Shown here: positions 32,980 through 42,738 of the stretch, piece after piece
Layout: each line of letters starts with the position of its first letter
Position numbering within the stretch: the stretch's first letter is position 1
Origin: an uncultured Muribaculaceae bacterium
GTDB lineage: Bacteria; Bacteroidota; Bacteroidia; Bacteroidales; Muribaculaceae
Assembly (NCBI GenBank): GCA_944321715.1
Contig: CALUMJ010000013.1
Coordinates: 1-52,077, forward strand
Length of the DNA: 52,077 nt
Direction of reading: 5' to 3'
The notes under the pieces: model-generated
Seen by the model: the letters and a program-made list of their open reading frames with translations, nothing else
Told to the model about the DNA's origin: nothing
Database searches by the model: none
Translations under genes and position numbers: made by a program

Positions 32980-34347
32980 TTATTTAAAGAAGTACCGGTA
33001 AATATCGTTGCCGTTGGCGTAGATTAATAACAAGAACAGGAATGCCATGCCGGCCACTTGGGCATGTTCGAGGAATTTCTCGCTGGGCGGACGGCGGGCG
33101 ATGATTTCATACAGCAAGAACAGCACGTGGCCACCGTCAAGTGCCGGAATGGGCAGTATGTTCATGAAAGCAAGTATGACCGACAGGAACGCCGTTACCG
33201 ACCAGAATTGTTCCCAGTTCCATTTCTCGGGAAATATGTTGCCTATTGCACCGAAGCCGCCTAATTGCTGCACGCCGTCGGACGTGAACACATATTTCAT
33301 TTGCGACACATAGCTCGACAGTTTCTCGACACCAAGCGAGATGCCGCGAGGAATGGATTCAAACAGCGAGTATTCCCGTGTGGTGGTGTTGTAAACCTCG
33401 GTAATGGGGGCAAGCATTATGCCTAATTTCCCTGCGTCGTCGATTTCGGCATTCACTGTGAGAGGTTTGCCGTTGCGCAGCACCGTCACAGGCACACTCT
33501 TTCCGGCATATTTGTTAAGCTCGGCGGTAAACTCGGTGTATGAGCTTGCTTTCACCGAGTCAACGGCTATCACCTTGTCTAATTTCTGCAATCCGGCTTT
33601 TTTTGCACCCATTCCAGGTTGCACGTCGGCAATTACCACCGGGTAGCGGTACATCATGAATGGTGTGCCCTCTTCGGCCTCGGCATTGGCCTTGAAAATG
33701 AAATTTTCGGGAATGTCGATTGTCACGGTGTCGGTGCCGTCACGCAGCACTGTCACGCTTTTTGCACCGAGCATCTTGATGAGTTCGTCGCCTGTGAGGT
33801 ATGAGAGTTCTTCACCGTCGGCGGCGAGTGGTATGTCGCCGTTGCGGAAGCCGATTTCCTGCGCCGACTGGCAATATTCCATGCCCTCGGTGGCATCGCG
33901 GAAGGTGATGTATTGTTCGCCCCATGCGTAAACCATGCCGGCATAAATGATGATTGCCAAAATGAAATTAAACAGCACTCCGCCCACCATGATTAGCAAC
34001 CGTTGCCATGCAGGCTTGGAGCGGAATTCCCAGGGCTTGGCCGGTTGTTTCATTTGCTCCTTGTCCATCGACTCGTCAATCATGCCGGCGATTTTGCAGT
34101 ATCCGCCGAGTGGCAGCCAGCCTATTCCATATTCGGTATCTCGCCACGATGCTTTGCCCGGGTCGGCACCTTCTTTGGGCTTGGGTTTGTATTTCCACAG
34201 CGTGAACCATGGGTTGAAAAACAAGTAGAATTTTTCAACCTTCACGCCGAAAATACGAGAGAACAGGTAGTGCCCAAACTCGTGTATGATTACCAAAATG
34301 GCAAATGCGAGGATTAACTGGGCAGCCTTAATCAGAAATGTTTCCAT
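32980..34347 (-). CDS. rseP: RIP metalloprotease RseP
   Basis: 455-residue intramembrane site-2 protease. The zinc site HEFGH is at residues 22-26 in the first membrane segment. A PDZ-like region is in the middle (VIADVQPGMGAKKAGLQKLDKV near 230), and the third zinc ligand sits in NILPIPALDGGHVLF near 390. It cleaves anti-sigma factors and remnant signal peptides in the inner membrane. It follows dxr by 47 bp on the same strand, a common linkage in Bacteroidota. Confidence 0.96.
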   Translation of the reverse strand: METFLIKAAQLILAFAILVIIHEFGHYLFSRIFGVKVEKFYLFFNPWFTLWKYKPKPKEGADPGKASWRDTEYGIGWLPLGGYCKIAGMIDESMDKEQMKQPAKPWEFRSKPAWQRLLIMVGGVLFNFILAIIIYAGMVYAWGEQYITFRDATEGMEYCQSAQEIGFRNGDIPLAADGEELSYLTGDELIKMLGAKSVTVLRDGTDTVTIDIPENFIFKANAEAEEGTPFMMYRYPVVIADVQPGMGAKKAGLQKLDKVIAVDSVKASSYTEFTAELNKYAGKSVPVTVLRNGKPLTVNAEIDDAGKLGIMLAPITEVYNTTTREYSLFESIPRGISLGVEKLSSYVSQMKYVFTSDGVQQLGGFGAIGNIFPEKWNWEQFWSVTAFLSVILAFMNILPIPALDGGHVLFLLYEIIARRPPSEKFLEHAQVAGMAFLFLLLIYANGNDIYRYFFK

Positions 34348-34394
34348 TGTGAAATATATATGTCTTTAGTGTGTATATGCGCAGTTCTTTTTTG

Positions 34395-35561
34395 TCATTT
34401 GTTCAGCAATTCTGTCGCCCTGCGGCGAGCTTCGATGTTGGTGGCGACGTAGTCGTCATACGTTGGGTGCGCTATTACAGGGAACGATGTTACCACTTGA
34501 TTTACAATGCGTGGTATGTCCATGAAACCTATTTTGTCGTCGAGGAATGCCGCCACAGCCACTTCATTGGCTGCATTGAGCACGCACGGCACGTTGCCGC
34601 CTTGCCTTATTGCTTCAAAAGCCATTGGTAGCATGGGGAATTTGTCGGTGTCGGGCTGCTCGAATGTGAGTGTGGCGTAGTCCGACACGTTCAGCCGCCT
34701 ATCGTGCGAGGGCAGCCGTCTTGCAGGAAGTCCGAGGGCATAACGTATGGGCAGGTGCATGTCGGGCAATCCCAACTGGGCTTTCACCGACCCGTCGATA
34801 AATTCCACCATCGAGTGGACGATTGACTGCGGGTGCACGACTACCTCGATGCGGTCGGCATCAATGCCGAAAAGCCACTTCGCCTCGATTACCTCGAAGC
34901 CCTTGTTCATCATCGTGGCCGAGTCGATGGTGATTTTTGCACCCATGCTCCAGTTGGGGTGGTGCAATGCGTCGGCTTTGGTCACACGCCCGAGTGCCTC
35001 CTTGCTGAAAGTGCGGAACGGGCCGCCCGAGGCCGTGAGCAGCAGTCGCGACACCGAACTGGGGTCTTCGCCTACTAAGCACTGGTAGATTGCGCCATGT
35101 TCCGAGTCGATGGGGTACAGGTGAGTGCCATATTTTTCCACGAGAGCCGTGATTAGTTCGCCAGCTACGACAAGGGTTTCCTTGTTGGCAAGTGCGATGT
35201 CTTTGTGGGCTTTAATGGCGTTGATTGTCGGCTCCAATCCGCTGTATCCCACCATTGCAGTCACCACTGTGTCGATTTCGGGTTCGGTCACGCAGTCGGC
35301 TATTGCCTTGGCTCCGGCCAGCACCTCTATTCCGCTGCCGTCGAGTATCTGTTTGAGGCGGCTATGAAGAGTTTCGTCGCCTATGATTACACGGTGAGGG
35401 CGGAACTTGGCAGCTTGGGCAGCAAGCAACTCGACGTTGCGGTTTGCCACAAGCAGACATGGTGAAAACAGGTCGGGATGGTCGGCAAGCACATCGAGTG
35501 TTTGCCGTCCGATTGACCCTGTACTGCCCAGAATAGCTATCTTTTTCTTCCTCGTTTCCAC
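34395..35561 (-). CDS. dxr: 1-deoxy-D-xylulose 5-phosphate reductoisomerase
   Basis: 388 residues with the NADPH-binding GSTGSIGRQTLDVL at residues 10-23, ALANKETLVVAG near 122 and the metal/substrate site PIDSEHGAIYQCL near 148. It converts DXP to MEP, the first committed step of the non-mevalonate isoprenoid pathway. It is the first gene of the probable dxr-rseP-rlmI operon, with -7 box TAATTTTG at 35581-35588. Confidence 0.97.
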   Translation of the reverse strand: METRKKKIAILGSTGSIGRQTLDVLADHPDLFSPCLLVANRNVELLAAQAAKFRPHRVIIGDETLHSRLKQILDGSGIEVLAGAKAIADCVTEPEIDTVVTAMVGYSGLEPTINAIKAHKDIALANKETLVVAGELITALVEKYGTHLYPIDSEHGAIYQCLVGEDPSSVSRLLLTASGGPFRTFSKEALGRVTKADALHHPNWSMGAKITIDSATMMNKGFEVIEAKWLFGIDADRIEVVVHPQSIVHSMVEFIDGSVKAQLGLPDMHLPIRYALGLPARRLPSHDRRLNVSDYATLTFEQPDTDKFPMLPMAFEAIRQGGNVPCVLNAANEVAVAAFLDDKIGFMDIPRIVNQVVTSFPVIAHPTYDDYVATNIEARRRATELLNK

Positions 35562-35580
35562 GCTTAAAAATTATAACTCA

Positions 35581-35588
35581 CAAAATTA
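35581..35588 (-). promoter_or_regulatory. -7 box of dxr (TAATTTTG)
   Basis: Minus-strand TAATTTTG, 20 bp before the dxr ATG. Confidence 0.6.
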
Positions 35589-35798
35589 GCGTATAATTCC
35601 CGTATAGAAAAACAGATTAAGAAATTTTGTCGAAAACTCCCTTGCATGTGGCGCCTCGTCGAGCCATGGCACGCTGCGGCCCGGTGACTGCCGCAATGCA
35701 ATTAACTGCAAAACGGTACTATCAAGCCGCGACATGCCACGGCTTTGCAACATGGTGATGCAATGTGTTGTGTGCCAGATGGTTGTTGGCGCAGGGCC

Positions 35799-35822
35799 AG
35801 AGGTGCGATTTATCGCATCTCT
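35799..35822. repeat. Short palindrome (AGAGGTGCGA / TCGCATCTCT)
   Basis: A 10-bp stem with a four-base loop and one G.T pair, in the ~340-bp gap between dxr and the adhesin-like gene. It resembles a REP-type hairpin but is different in sequence from the ggacgcacgg family of this window. The rest of the gap (35589-35798) holds nothing I can assign. Confidence 0.4.
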
Positions 35823-35838
35823 ACGGTGTGGGGCATGA

Positions 35839-35874
35839 AAAAAACTACCCTGCAAGACGACGCTTGCAGGGTAG
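35839..35874 (-). terminator. Rho-independent terminator of the adhesin-like gene
   Basis: On the minus strand CTACCCTGCAAG and CTTGCAGGGTAG form a perfect 12-bp stem with a 6-nt loop, followed by a run of T (35839-35844 as A on the plus strand). Confidence 0.85.
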
Positions 35875-35900
35875 CCATTGGTTGATAATATTACTAACAA

Positions 35901-38900
35901 TTATTTAACTATAAAGCGCATGGCTTGTGTGCCGTCGGCAGTTTGTACCTTGGCTACGTATATGCCAGCTGCGAGGCCGGTTACGTTGTAGCGCAGTTCG
36001 CTGCCGCCCACGGTTGCCGAACCTACCATCGCGCCCGACATTGAGTAGATAGACACGCTCTCAATCTCGCTGCCAGTGGAGCATATCACGAGAGTTTCGC
36101 TTACTGGGTTGGGGTAGAGGCTGAGCGACTTGTCGATAGCTACGGAGCCTACACCCGTGGATGGCTTCGCTACAACGATGTCGTCAACCATGAAGATGAA
36201 TGCGTCTTCCGACACGCAATGTATTGCCACATAGACGCTTTGTCCTGCGTATTCGCTGAGGTCAACATCGACTTGCGTCCATTCGCCGGCTGGTGCGCTT
36301 CCCGATTCTACGACTGTGAAGCTTTCAGGGTCGTTGTCGGTGGTCGATACGCACACTTCATACAGTTCAAGTCCATACTCGTCGGTGTATGACTGTACTT
36401 GCATTTCGAGTGCTGCACCCTCGTCGGGCATGAGCAGCAGTGGCGAGATGAGCCAATCATCGTTCACTCCTGATTCTGCTGCGAACGATGCGCCGAAGCG
36501 TTGTCCGCCGTAAGGTGCGGTTCCGTCAATATCGTAAAGCGAAGGAGTGGTGTTGTAGGGGTTGAATGCTATGAAACCGAGTGTGTAGTCTTCGGGCATC
36601 GGGAATGAAATGTAAGAGTGTCCGTAAACTTCCGACTGGTCGCCGTCGATGGTGGTCCACTGCGGGTTGAAGTTATCGATGGCAAAGTCTGCGCAACCTT
36701 CAAAGTCCATAGTGTATGGGTCGAGCGGCTCTGCACTTGTTACGGTCTTTTCCACACTGTTATCGACAGGGTTCTCGTCGCCTTCAAGCGTTGCTGTGGC
36801 CACGATTGTGTAGTCGCCCGGTGTTGACATGTCGGCTGTGAATGTATAGTCGGCCGACGCATACCTTTCAAGAGTGATAGTTTGTGCCTCAAGGGCTGTG
36901 CCGTTAACTGTTACTTCAAGTGTGCCGTTGGCAGTTTCGCTACCATTGTTGACGACTCTCACGACGATTGGCTGGTTGCTTGCATATATGCTTTCACCAT
37001 CGGGCGATATGATGCCTTCCACTCTCAGGTCGTGAGCTGCTGGTGTGCCTTCGCCAAGTATTGCCCGGATTGCCGGGGTGCCGAGGTTGGTAGATGACTG
37101 GTCAACGACATAGTCGCCACTGATGAGGTAGAGCGAGCCTGGTGTCACCATATCGGTTACGAGGCAATATCCCGAGCAGCCCACACACAGCAAGTAGTCG
37201 CCTGGTTCTATTATGCGCGGGCTTATAGCATAGTCGATTTGCCCGGTTTCGGTGCCTTGGTTGACTTGTGTCGTGAACACTTGTTCGCCAAGCGTATAAA
37301 CACCTTCTTCAACTACTGCGGTAGGGTCGAACTTGTAGAGCGACAGCTCGATGTCTTGCCCATCGGCAGCTCCCCAACCGATAGAAACTCCAGTGATGAC
37401 ATCCTCGGCCGACAAGTGAATCAGTGTGCCGCCTACGTAGGCATTGCCACCGACACCGATGCAGTTCTCCTCGATGTACATGTCGGCTGTGGTGTGGTCG
37501 TAGGCGAGTACATCCTCGGTGGCTGTAATCGTCGCAGTTGCAGTGTTGTTGTTGGCATCGCCGTCTTCGCCGCCAGTGACTTCAACCACAAATTGCACAT
37601 CGGTAGCTCCGGTGACGTCGGCGAGCGAGAACTCAATTGGCACCGATGCCGTTGAGCCAGATGCGATTGAGGGAACTGTGGCTGTGGCGATGGTGCTGCC
37701 GTCAACAATTGCCGACAATGTGCCGCCATAGCTGTCAGCTCCGCGGTTGGATACTACGACTGTAGCCTGTGCCGACTGCGATGCCGGGAGCATCGTCGGG
37801 CAGCCGCTTACGCTTGTGATTGCAAGGTCGCAGCCACTTATCTCGCTGATGCTGATGCTTGAGATGAAGAGTGAGCCTCCAGGTAAATCTTGAGCGAATG
37901 CAAATTGGTAAACACCCGATTGCTCGCAATTTAATATGGCTTCGCGGTCGATGAATACATCGCCAGTGTAGTCATCGATGGCTTCGTCGATGACGCTCAT
38001 TTCCTCACCAGCTATGCCACCAGACAGCTTGAAGCTTTCGGCCATCGTATAGATGCCCAAGAAGTCATAACCTGCCATGTAGTTGTATTCTATGCGGTAG
38101 CTCTTGCCGGCCTCAAGGTTCACCCCTTGCGAATAGAGCGGGGTATTTCCGATGCAAACAATCGCCTGATAGTCGGACGCATATTCCCAACTGTCATTGC
38201 TAATCCAGTATTCGGGTTGTTCGCCCGTAGTGAAGTCGGTAACGAATGGCACGTCGGTAGTGCCGAAGTGTGTGGTCGAAGCCGACAGCGAGTTGTTGTC
38301 AAGAGCTTCTTCCTCGCGTCCTTCTCCAGCAGGAACGACATCGCTCACAGTGACTGTGACGGTATGTACACCTACTGCCGACATATCGGCTGGCGTGCTG
38401 AGTTCGACTATTGCAATTTTGCCTCGTGGCAATGTTTCGTTGACGGTTTGCAATGGGCTGGTCTGCTGTGTCCCGTTGCATTCCACGGTCATGGCTAACG
38501 AGTAGGATGCCACGTCGCAAGTGCCGTAGTTGCCGATTGCTACGCTCACAGTTTCGCTATCGGTCAACGCAGGGCTTGGATTCGGCAAGGTTATTTGCAT
38601 CACGCCGAGGTCGGCTTGCCCTATAAATTTCCCGCTGTTGATTTCGATTTTGTCGATGAATGCGTAGTATTGGTCGGCCTGCGAGCATCCATGAATGGCA
38701 AAGTAGTAGTCGCCGTCCTCGGGAACGGTGAAAGCTTTTTGTTCACTATATATGTAGCCGCCTTGGTAGTCGATATATGACGCAATAGTTTCCATGCTGT
38801 TGACATCGGGCGATGCACCATACAATATTTCGATGCTTTCGTAGTACGAAGTTGATGCGCCGCCGAAGTCGATAGCCACGTAGGCATCGCCGCTTGCAAG

Positions 38901-39395
38901 GGTAATCGGGTTGGCGGTGACGAGGTAGTCGTCCGATTGCTCGGTCGAGTTATACATCAGAATGGCAATGCCGTTGTCGCTATCGTGCATCCAAGTGGTA
39001 CCGTCACTGTTGGCATCGATGGTAGTCCAGTTGTCGGTGAACGACTTTTCGGTATCGAAATCACACATAAACGGTGCTGCGACAGGGTCGCCAGCGGCGA
39101 GTGGACGCACGGCAGTCGATTTCACACTTGTGGTAGCACCCTGCTTTGTGCGCTTTTGCGCTTTTATACGCAGTCTTGGGTCGGCGACATGCATCTTCTT
39201 GCGTTCGCCTAACTTCTGCACCATGGCATTATCCTCTTCTGATTGAAGGTTGGCCTGTTTGCTGCCTTGTCTTTGCAGCATTTGTGTTGTAGGTACTTCT
39301 GCGCTTGGAATCGCTTGCTTGGCGGCTCGCTGGAAAGCGTAGCTCCCTGCTACCACCAATGTAGCGCACGATAAATAAGTAATTAGTCTTTTCAT
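35901..39395 (-). CDS. Large T9SS-secreted adhesin-like protein (choice-of-anchor J and CARDB-like domains)
   Basis: 1164 residues. The signal peptide is MKRLITYLSCATLVVAGSYA. A basic linker follows, then a cleaved-adhesin/choice-of-anchor J domain (CDFDTEKSFTDNWTTIDANS near 109; YYFAIHGCSQ). Next come several CARDB-like beta sandwiches (DLGVMQITLPNPSPALTD, CDLAITSVSGCP, HDLRVEGIISPDG). A second anchor-J domain follows (DFEGCADFAIDNFNPQWTT near 910). The end is a type A T9SS sorting domain (SLYPNPVSETLVI to AMRFIVK). It is probably displayed on the surface; binding to host or polymer is a guess. It is monocistronic, with promoter at 39435 and terminator at 35839. Confidence 0.87.
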   Translation of the reverse strand: MKRLITYLSCATLVVAGSYAFQRAAKQAIPSAEVPTTQMLQRQGSKQANLQSEEDNAMVQKLGERKKMHVADPRLRIKAQKRTKQGATTSVKSTAVRPLAAGDPVAAPFMCDFDTEKSFTDNWTTIDANSDGTTWMHDSDNGIAILMYNSTEQSDDYLVTANPITLASGDAYVAIDFGGASTSYYESIEILYGASPDVNSMETIASYIDYQGGYIYSEQKAFTVPEDGDYYFAIHGCSQADQYYAFIDKIEINSGKFIGQADLGVMQITLPNPSPALTDSETVSVAIGNYGTCDVASYSLAMTVECNGTQQTSPLQTVNETLPRGKIAIVELSTPADMSAVGVHTVTVTVSDVVPAGEGREEEALDNNSLSASTTHFGTTDVPFVTDFTTGEQPEYWISNDSWEYASDYQAIVCIGNTPLYSQGVNLEAGKSYRIEYNYMAGYDFLGIYTMAESFKLSGGIAGEEMSVIDEAIDDYTGDVFIDREAILNCEQSGVYQFAFAQDLPGGSLFISSISISEISGCDLAITSVSGCPTMLPASQSAQATVVVSNRGADSYGGTLSAIVDGSTIATATVPSIASGSTASVPIEFSLADVTGATDVQFVVEVTGGEDGDANNNTATATITATEDVLAYDHTTADMYIEENCIGVGGNAYVGGTLIHLSAEDVITGVSIGWGAADGQDIELSLYKFDPTAVVEEGVYTLGEQVFTTQVNQGTETGQIDYAISPRIIEPGDYLLCVGCSGYCLVTDMVTPGSLYLISGDYVVDQSSTNLGTPAIRAILGEGTPAAHDLRVEGIISPDGESIYASNQPIVVRVVNNGSETANGTLEVTVNGTALEAQTITLERYASADYTFTADMSTPGDYTIVATATLEGDENPVDNSVEKTVTSAEPLDPYTMDFEGCADFAIDNFNPQWTTIDGDQSEVYGHSYISFPMPEDYTLGFIAFNPYNTTPSLYDIDGTAPYGGQRFGASFAAESGVNDDWLISPLLLMPDEGAALEMQVQSYTDEYGLELYEVCVSTTDNDPESFTVVESGSAPAGEWTQVDVDLSEYAGQSVYVAIHCVSEDAFIFMVDDIVVAKPSTGVGSVAIDKSLSLYPNPVSETLVICSTGSEIESVSIYSMSGAMVGSATVGGSELRYNVTGLAAGIYVAKVQTADGTQAMRFIVK

Positions 39396-39434
39396 AATAA
39401 ATAATTTTTTAAATTAATAATCAGACCTTGGTTG

Positions 39435-39442
39435 CAAATATA
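39435..39442 (-). promoter_or_regulatory. -7 box of the adhesin-like gene (TATATTTG)
   Basis: Minus-strand TATATTTG, 40 bp before the ATG. The plus-strand stretch from here to 39650 is AT-rich, and I see no gene in it. Confidence 0.6.
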
Positions 39443-39655
39443 TACATAAAATCAGATTATCGAATCATTTTGCCGTAATTTTTTTGAAAATATTGAAATT
39501 TTGTGCAATTTGTGGAAAATTGTGGTTGCGTACCGTATGTGTTTTGAATGTGTTTGTGAGAATTTTATACGAAGAATGTTCGTTATTGTGTGATGTTGAA
39601 AGTGCGTTGTCGGTGGAATCGGACGGTTTCGCGCCCCACAATGTCGCTTTAAGAA

Positions 39656-39827
39656 GGCGTATCAAAATGCAAATTTGTGCAATTTTGTAGGGACGCACGG
39701 CCCGTGCGTCCGCTGCGCAATTAGGCACATATTCTATTAATTTACAGATGGTTAATTGAGCCTTGAGGCACACGGACGCACGGGCCGTGCGTCCCTACGA
39801 GGTGGGTACTGCCAATTTTGATACACC
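39656..39827. mobile_element. MITE-like palindromic element, copy 3
   Basis: 172 bp, the same length as copy 2. Termini are GGCGTATCAAAAT and ATTTTGATACACC, with the same two inner ggacgcacgg/ccgtgcgtcc palindromes (about 39692-39712 and 39774-39794). Outer thirds are almost identical to copy 2, while the centre differs. It lies in the 548-bp gap between the adhesin-like gene's promoter and the end of proS. Confidence 0.85.
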
Positions 39828-39944
39828 CTCTTTAAATGAAATAGCCGTGATATGTACCATTCTGAAACACGCAAGGGAACGGACGCAATGCCGTTCCCTT
39901 GTGCTATGATGGCTGGCTATGTGCAGCCGTTGTCTGAATGTGTG

Positions 39945-41426
39945 TCAATAATTGCGGGCGAAAATCACGCGCTGTGCCGATGGGCGGCCTGTGACCATGC
40001 ACTTGCCTGGAGTCTTGTCACCGTCGAGCGGGATGCAACGAATGGTGGCCTTAGTTTCCTCCTTGATTTTCTCTTCGGTTTCGGAAGTGCCGTCCCAGTG
40101 TGCGAGAATGAACCCGCCCTGCTCGATTTTCTCCTTGAACTCGTCGTAGGTGTCGGCAGTGGTGGTTTTTGATTCGCGCAGAGCCAGTGCTTTCTTGTAG
40201 ATGTTGGCTTGGATTTCTTCGAGCAACGCTTTCACGTGCTGTTCGATGCCGTCGATTGGCAGCGTTTCCTTTTCGAGTGTGTCGCGGCGCATCAGCTCGA
40301 TTGTGCCGTTTTCGAGGTCGCGTGCGCCGAGTGCCAGCCGCACCGGAACACCTTTCAGCTCGTAATCGGCAAACTTGAATCCCGGACGCTTGTTGTCGGC
40401 ATTGTCATATTTCACGCTGATGCCCATGTTGCGGAATTGCTCGACCATAGGAGCCACGCGGCGGTTGATTTCGTCGAGCTGTTCGGTGCTTTTGTAGATG
40501 GGTATGATGACCACCTGTATGGGGGCGAGGTGTGGCGGCAGCACCAGCCCGTTGTCGTCGGAGTGGGTCATGATTAATGCACCCATCAGTCGTGTCGAAA
40601 CGCCCCACGAGGTAGCCCACACATATTCGAGCTCGTTGTTGCGGTTGATAAATTTCACGTCAAATGCCTTGGCGAAGTTCTGCCCGAGGAAGTGCGACGT
40701 GCCCGATTGCAGGGCTTTCCCGTCCTGCATCATGGCTTCGATGGTGTAGGTTTCGAGTGCTCCGGCAAAACGCTCGTTGGCCGATTTCACACCTTTGACA
40801 ACCGGCACTGCCATGTAACGCTCGGCAAAGTCGGCATACACGTTGAGCATCTTCACTGCCTCTTCCATGGCTTCTTCCTTGGTGGCGTGTGCCGTGTGGC
40901 CTTCCTGCCACAGAAATTCGGCAGTGCGCAAGAACATGCGTGTGCGCATTTCCCAGCGGAACACGTTGGCCCACTGGTTGCACAATATTGGCAGGTCGCG
41001 GTACGACTTAATCCAGTTGCGGTAGGTGTTCCATATTATGGTTTCGGATGTCGGGCGTATTATAAGTTCTTCTTCTAATCGTGCTTCGGGGTCAACCACC
41101 ACGCCGCGTCCCTCGGGGTCGTTCTTGAGGCGGTAGTGTGTCACCACGGCGCATTCCTTTGCGAAGCCTTCCACATGGTCGGCCTCACGGCTGAGGAACG
41201 ATTTTGGGATAAGTAGGGGGAAATAGGCGTTGACATGCCCCGTTTCCTTGAACATGCGGTCTAACTGCTGTTGCATTTTTTCCCATATAGCATACCCGTA
41301 GGGCTTGATTACCATGCACCCTCTCACGGCCGATTGCTCGGCAAGGTCGGCTTTTACGACCAGTTCGTTGTACCATTGCGAGTAGTTTTCGGCTCGCTTG
41401 GTCAAATCTTTTAACTCTTTAGCCAT
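39945..41426 (-). CDS. proS: Prolyl-tRNA synthetase (archaeal/eukaryotic type)
   Basis: 493 residues from ATG 41426. The open frame extends 47 codons further, but that part crosses a TAACTTTG promoter box at 41454-41461 and gives a non-homologous lead. Class II motifs are present: the substrate region of motif 2 ([27 protein letters not shown] near residue 141), [19 protein letters not shown] (motif 3 region), and a C-terminal anticodon-binding domain with an extra zinc-like end. This is the shorter type without the bacterial editing insertion, as usual in Bacteroidota. Confidence 0.95.
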   Translation of the reverse strand: MAKELKDLTKRAENYSQWYNELVVKADLAEQSAVRGCMVIKPYGYAIWEKMQQQLDRMFKETGHVNAYFPLLIPKSFLSREADHVEGFAKECAVVTHYRLKNDPEGRGVVVDPEARLEEELIIRPTSETIIWNTYRNWIKSYRDLPILCNQWANVFRWEMRTRMFLRTAEFLWQEGHTAHATKEEAMEEAVKMLNVYADFAERYMAVPVVKGVKSANERFAGALETYTIEAMMQDGKALQSGTSHFLGQNFAKAFDVKFINRNNELEYVWATSWGVSTRLMGALIMTHSDDNGLVLPPHLAPIQVVIIPIYKSTEQLDEINRRVAPMVEQFRNMGISVKYDNADNKRPGFKFADYELKGVPVRLALGARDLENGTIELMRRDTLEKETLPIDGIEQHVKALLEEIQANIYKKALALRESKTTTADTYDEFKEKIEQGGFILAHWDGTSETEEKIKEETKATIRCIPLDGDKTPGKCMVTGRPSAQRVIFARNY

Positions 41427-41453
41427 TATCCTATGTTGTATTATTCTGGGTGG

Positions 41454-41461
41454 CAAAGTTA
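41454..41461 (-). promoter_or_regulatory. -7 box of proS (TAACTTTG)
   Basis: Minus-strand TAACTTTG, 28 bp before the chosen ATG; it decides the proS start. Confidence 0.65.
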
Positions 41462-41528
41462 GAAACACTTTTGCTTTTATACAAAGTTTGTGAAATGTTA
41501 TTGCCGTGGCAAATTGCTGGAAAATGTG

Positions 41529-41536
41529 TAATTTTG
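41529..41536 (+). promoter_or_regulatory. -7 box of the lipid kinase gene (TAATTTTG)
   Basis: TAATTTTG, 32 bp before the ATG at 41568; divergent from the proS promoter. Confidence 0.6.
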
Positions 41537-41567
41537 CACATCGACGACCGATAAAGATGCATGACAC

Positions 41568-42539
41568 ATGGCAGAGAAACTGAAGTTAATGGCTATTATC
41601 AATCCCATTTCGGGTACCGAGGGGAAAGAGTCAATCCCGGCGGCAATCGACCGTGTTATCGACCATGCCACATACGACGTGGTAGTCGAAACCACACAAT
41701 ATGCCTCGCATGCCACGGTGCTGGCGCGGCGGGCCATTGCCGACGGCTGCTATGGCGTGGTGGCAATCGGTGGCGACGGCACAATCAACGAGGTGGCATC
41801 GGCTTTGCGCGACACGCCTGTGGCGTTGGGCATAGTGCCGTGCGGGTCGGGTAACGGGCTGGCGCGTCACTTGGACATACCGCTCAATGTGGAGCGCGCG
41901 CTTGGTATCATCAACTTGCGCCATATCGAAGACCTCGACTATTGCACTGTCAACGACCGCCCGTTCTTCTGCACTTGCGGCGTGGGGTTTGATGCCTTGG
42001 TGAGCGAGAAATTCGCCCAGGCCGGACGGCGCGGCCCAATCACTTACTTGCAAAAGGCGTTGGGCGAATACCTCAAATACCGCAGCGAGGTGTATAGCAT
42101 CACTACTGCCGACAAGGTTATCACCGAAAAGGCGTTCATCATAGCTTGCGGCAATGCTTCGCAATATGGCAACAACGCATTCATAACCCCGCAGGCGAGC
42201 ATGACCGACGGGCTTGTCGATGTGACTGTAATATTGCCATTCACACCCATCGACACGGCCATAATGGGGCTGCTGCTATTTACCAAGCATCTCGACCAAG
42301 ACACCAACATACACTCGTTCCGCACCGCCGAGCTTACAATCCACCGCCCGAAAGCCGAAATGATGCATATCGACGGCGAGCCGGTGATGATGCCGGCCGA
42401 CTTGCACATTCGCTGCCACAAAGGTGGCATAAAAGTGTTCCTGCCTGACAGCGAGAGTGCCAAGAAAAATCCGCTTGCACCCATCGAGGACGGCTTCTGG
42501 GGGTTCGTCAACGCCATACGTGGCGAACTTAACATTTGA
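41568..42539 (+). CDS. Diacylglycerol kinase family lipid kinase (YegS/DgkB-like)
   Basis: 323 residues with the catalytic loop [15 protein letters not shown] near residue 65, [13 protein letters not shown] near 90 and a C-terminal beta domain ending in [10 protein letters not shown]. It phosphorylates diacylglycerol or another lipid at the cytosolic face of the inner membrane; the substrate is not certain. It is transcribed away from proS, and a ~195-bp gap separates it from the glycogen cluster. Confidence 0.92.
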   Translation: MAEKLKLMAIINPISGTEGKESIPAAIDRVIDHATYDVVVETTQYASHATVLARRAIADGCYGVVAIGGDGTINEVASALRDTPVALGIVPCGSGNGLARHLDIPLNVERALGIINLRHIEDLDYCTVNDRPFFCTCGVGFDALVSEKFAQAGRRGPITYLQKALGEYLKYRSEVYSITTADKVITEKAFIIACGNASQYGNNAFITPQASMTDGLVDVTVILPFTPIDTAIMGLLLFTKHLDQDTNIHSFRTAELTIHRPKAEMMHIDGEPVMMPADLHIRCHKGGIKVFLPDSESAKKNPLAPIEDGFWGFVNAIRGELNI

Positions 42540-42738
42540 AACATCGGGCCACATACCATGCCAAACTCACAAATTCCTCAATAATAATATGTTTTGCAAC
42601 AGATAATAACCAAAAATGGCGCAAATTGCGATAAAAAACTGTTGTTTTTCTTGTTATTTTCTTGCATACTTCGTAATTTCGTTGCTTAGAAATTAATATA
42701 TAAACATTTACCATTATAAAACCTAAAATCTCTTATTG

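Noticed and set aside
35586-35900. 104-codon minus-strand open frame between dxr and the adhesin-like gene
   Set aside because: It reads through the terminator hairpin at 35839-35874, has no recognisable domain, and includes the dxr promoter end.
41426-41567. Longer start for proS at 41567
   Set aside because: The 47 extra codons cross the TAACTTTG box at 41454-41461 and do not resemble prolyl-tRNA synthetases.
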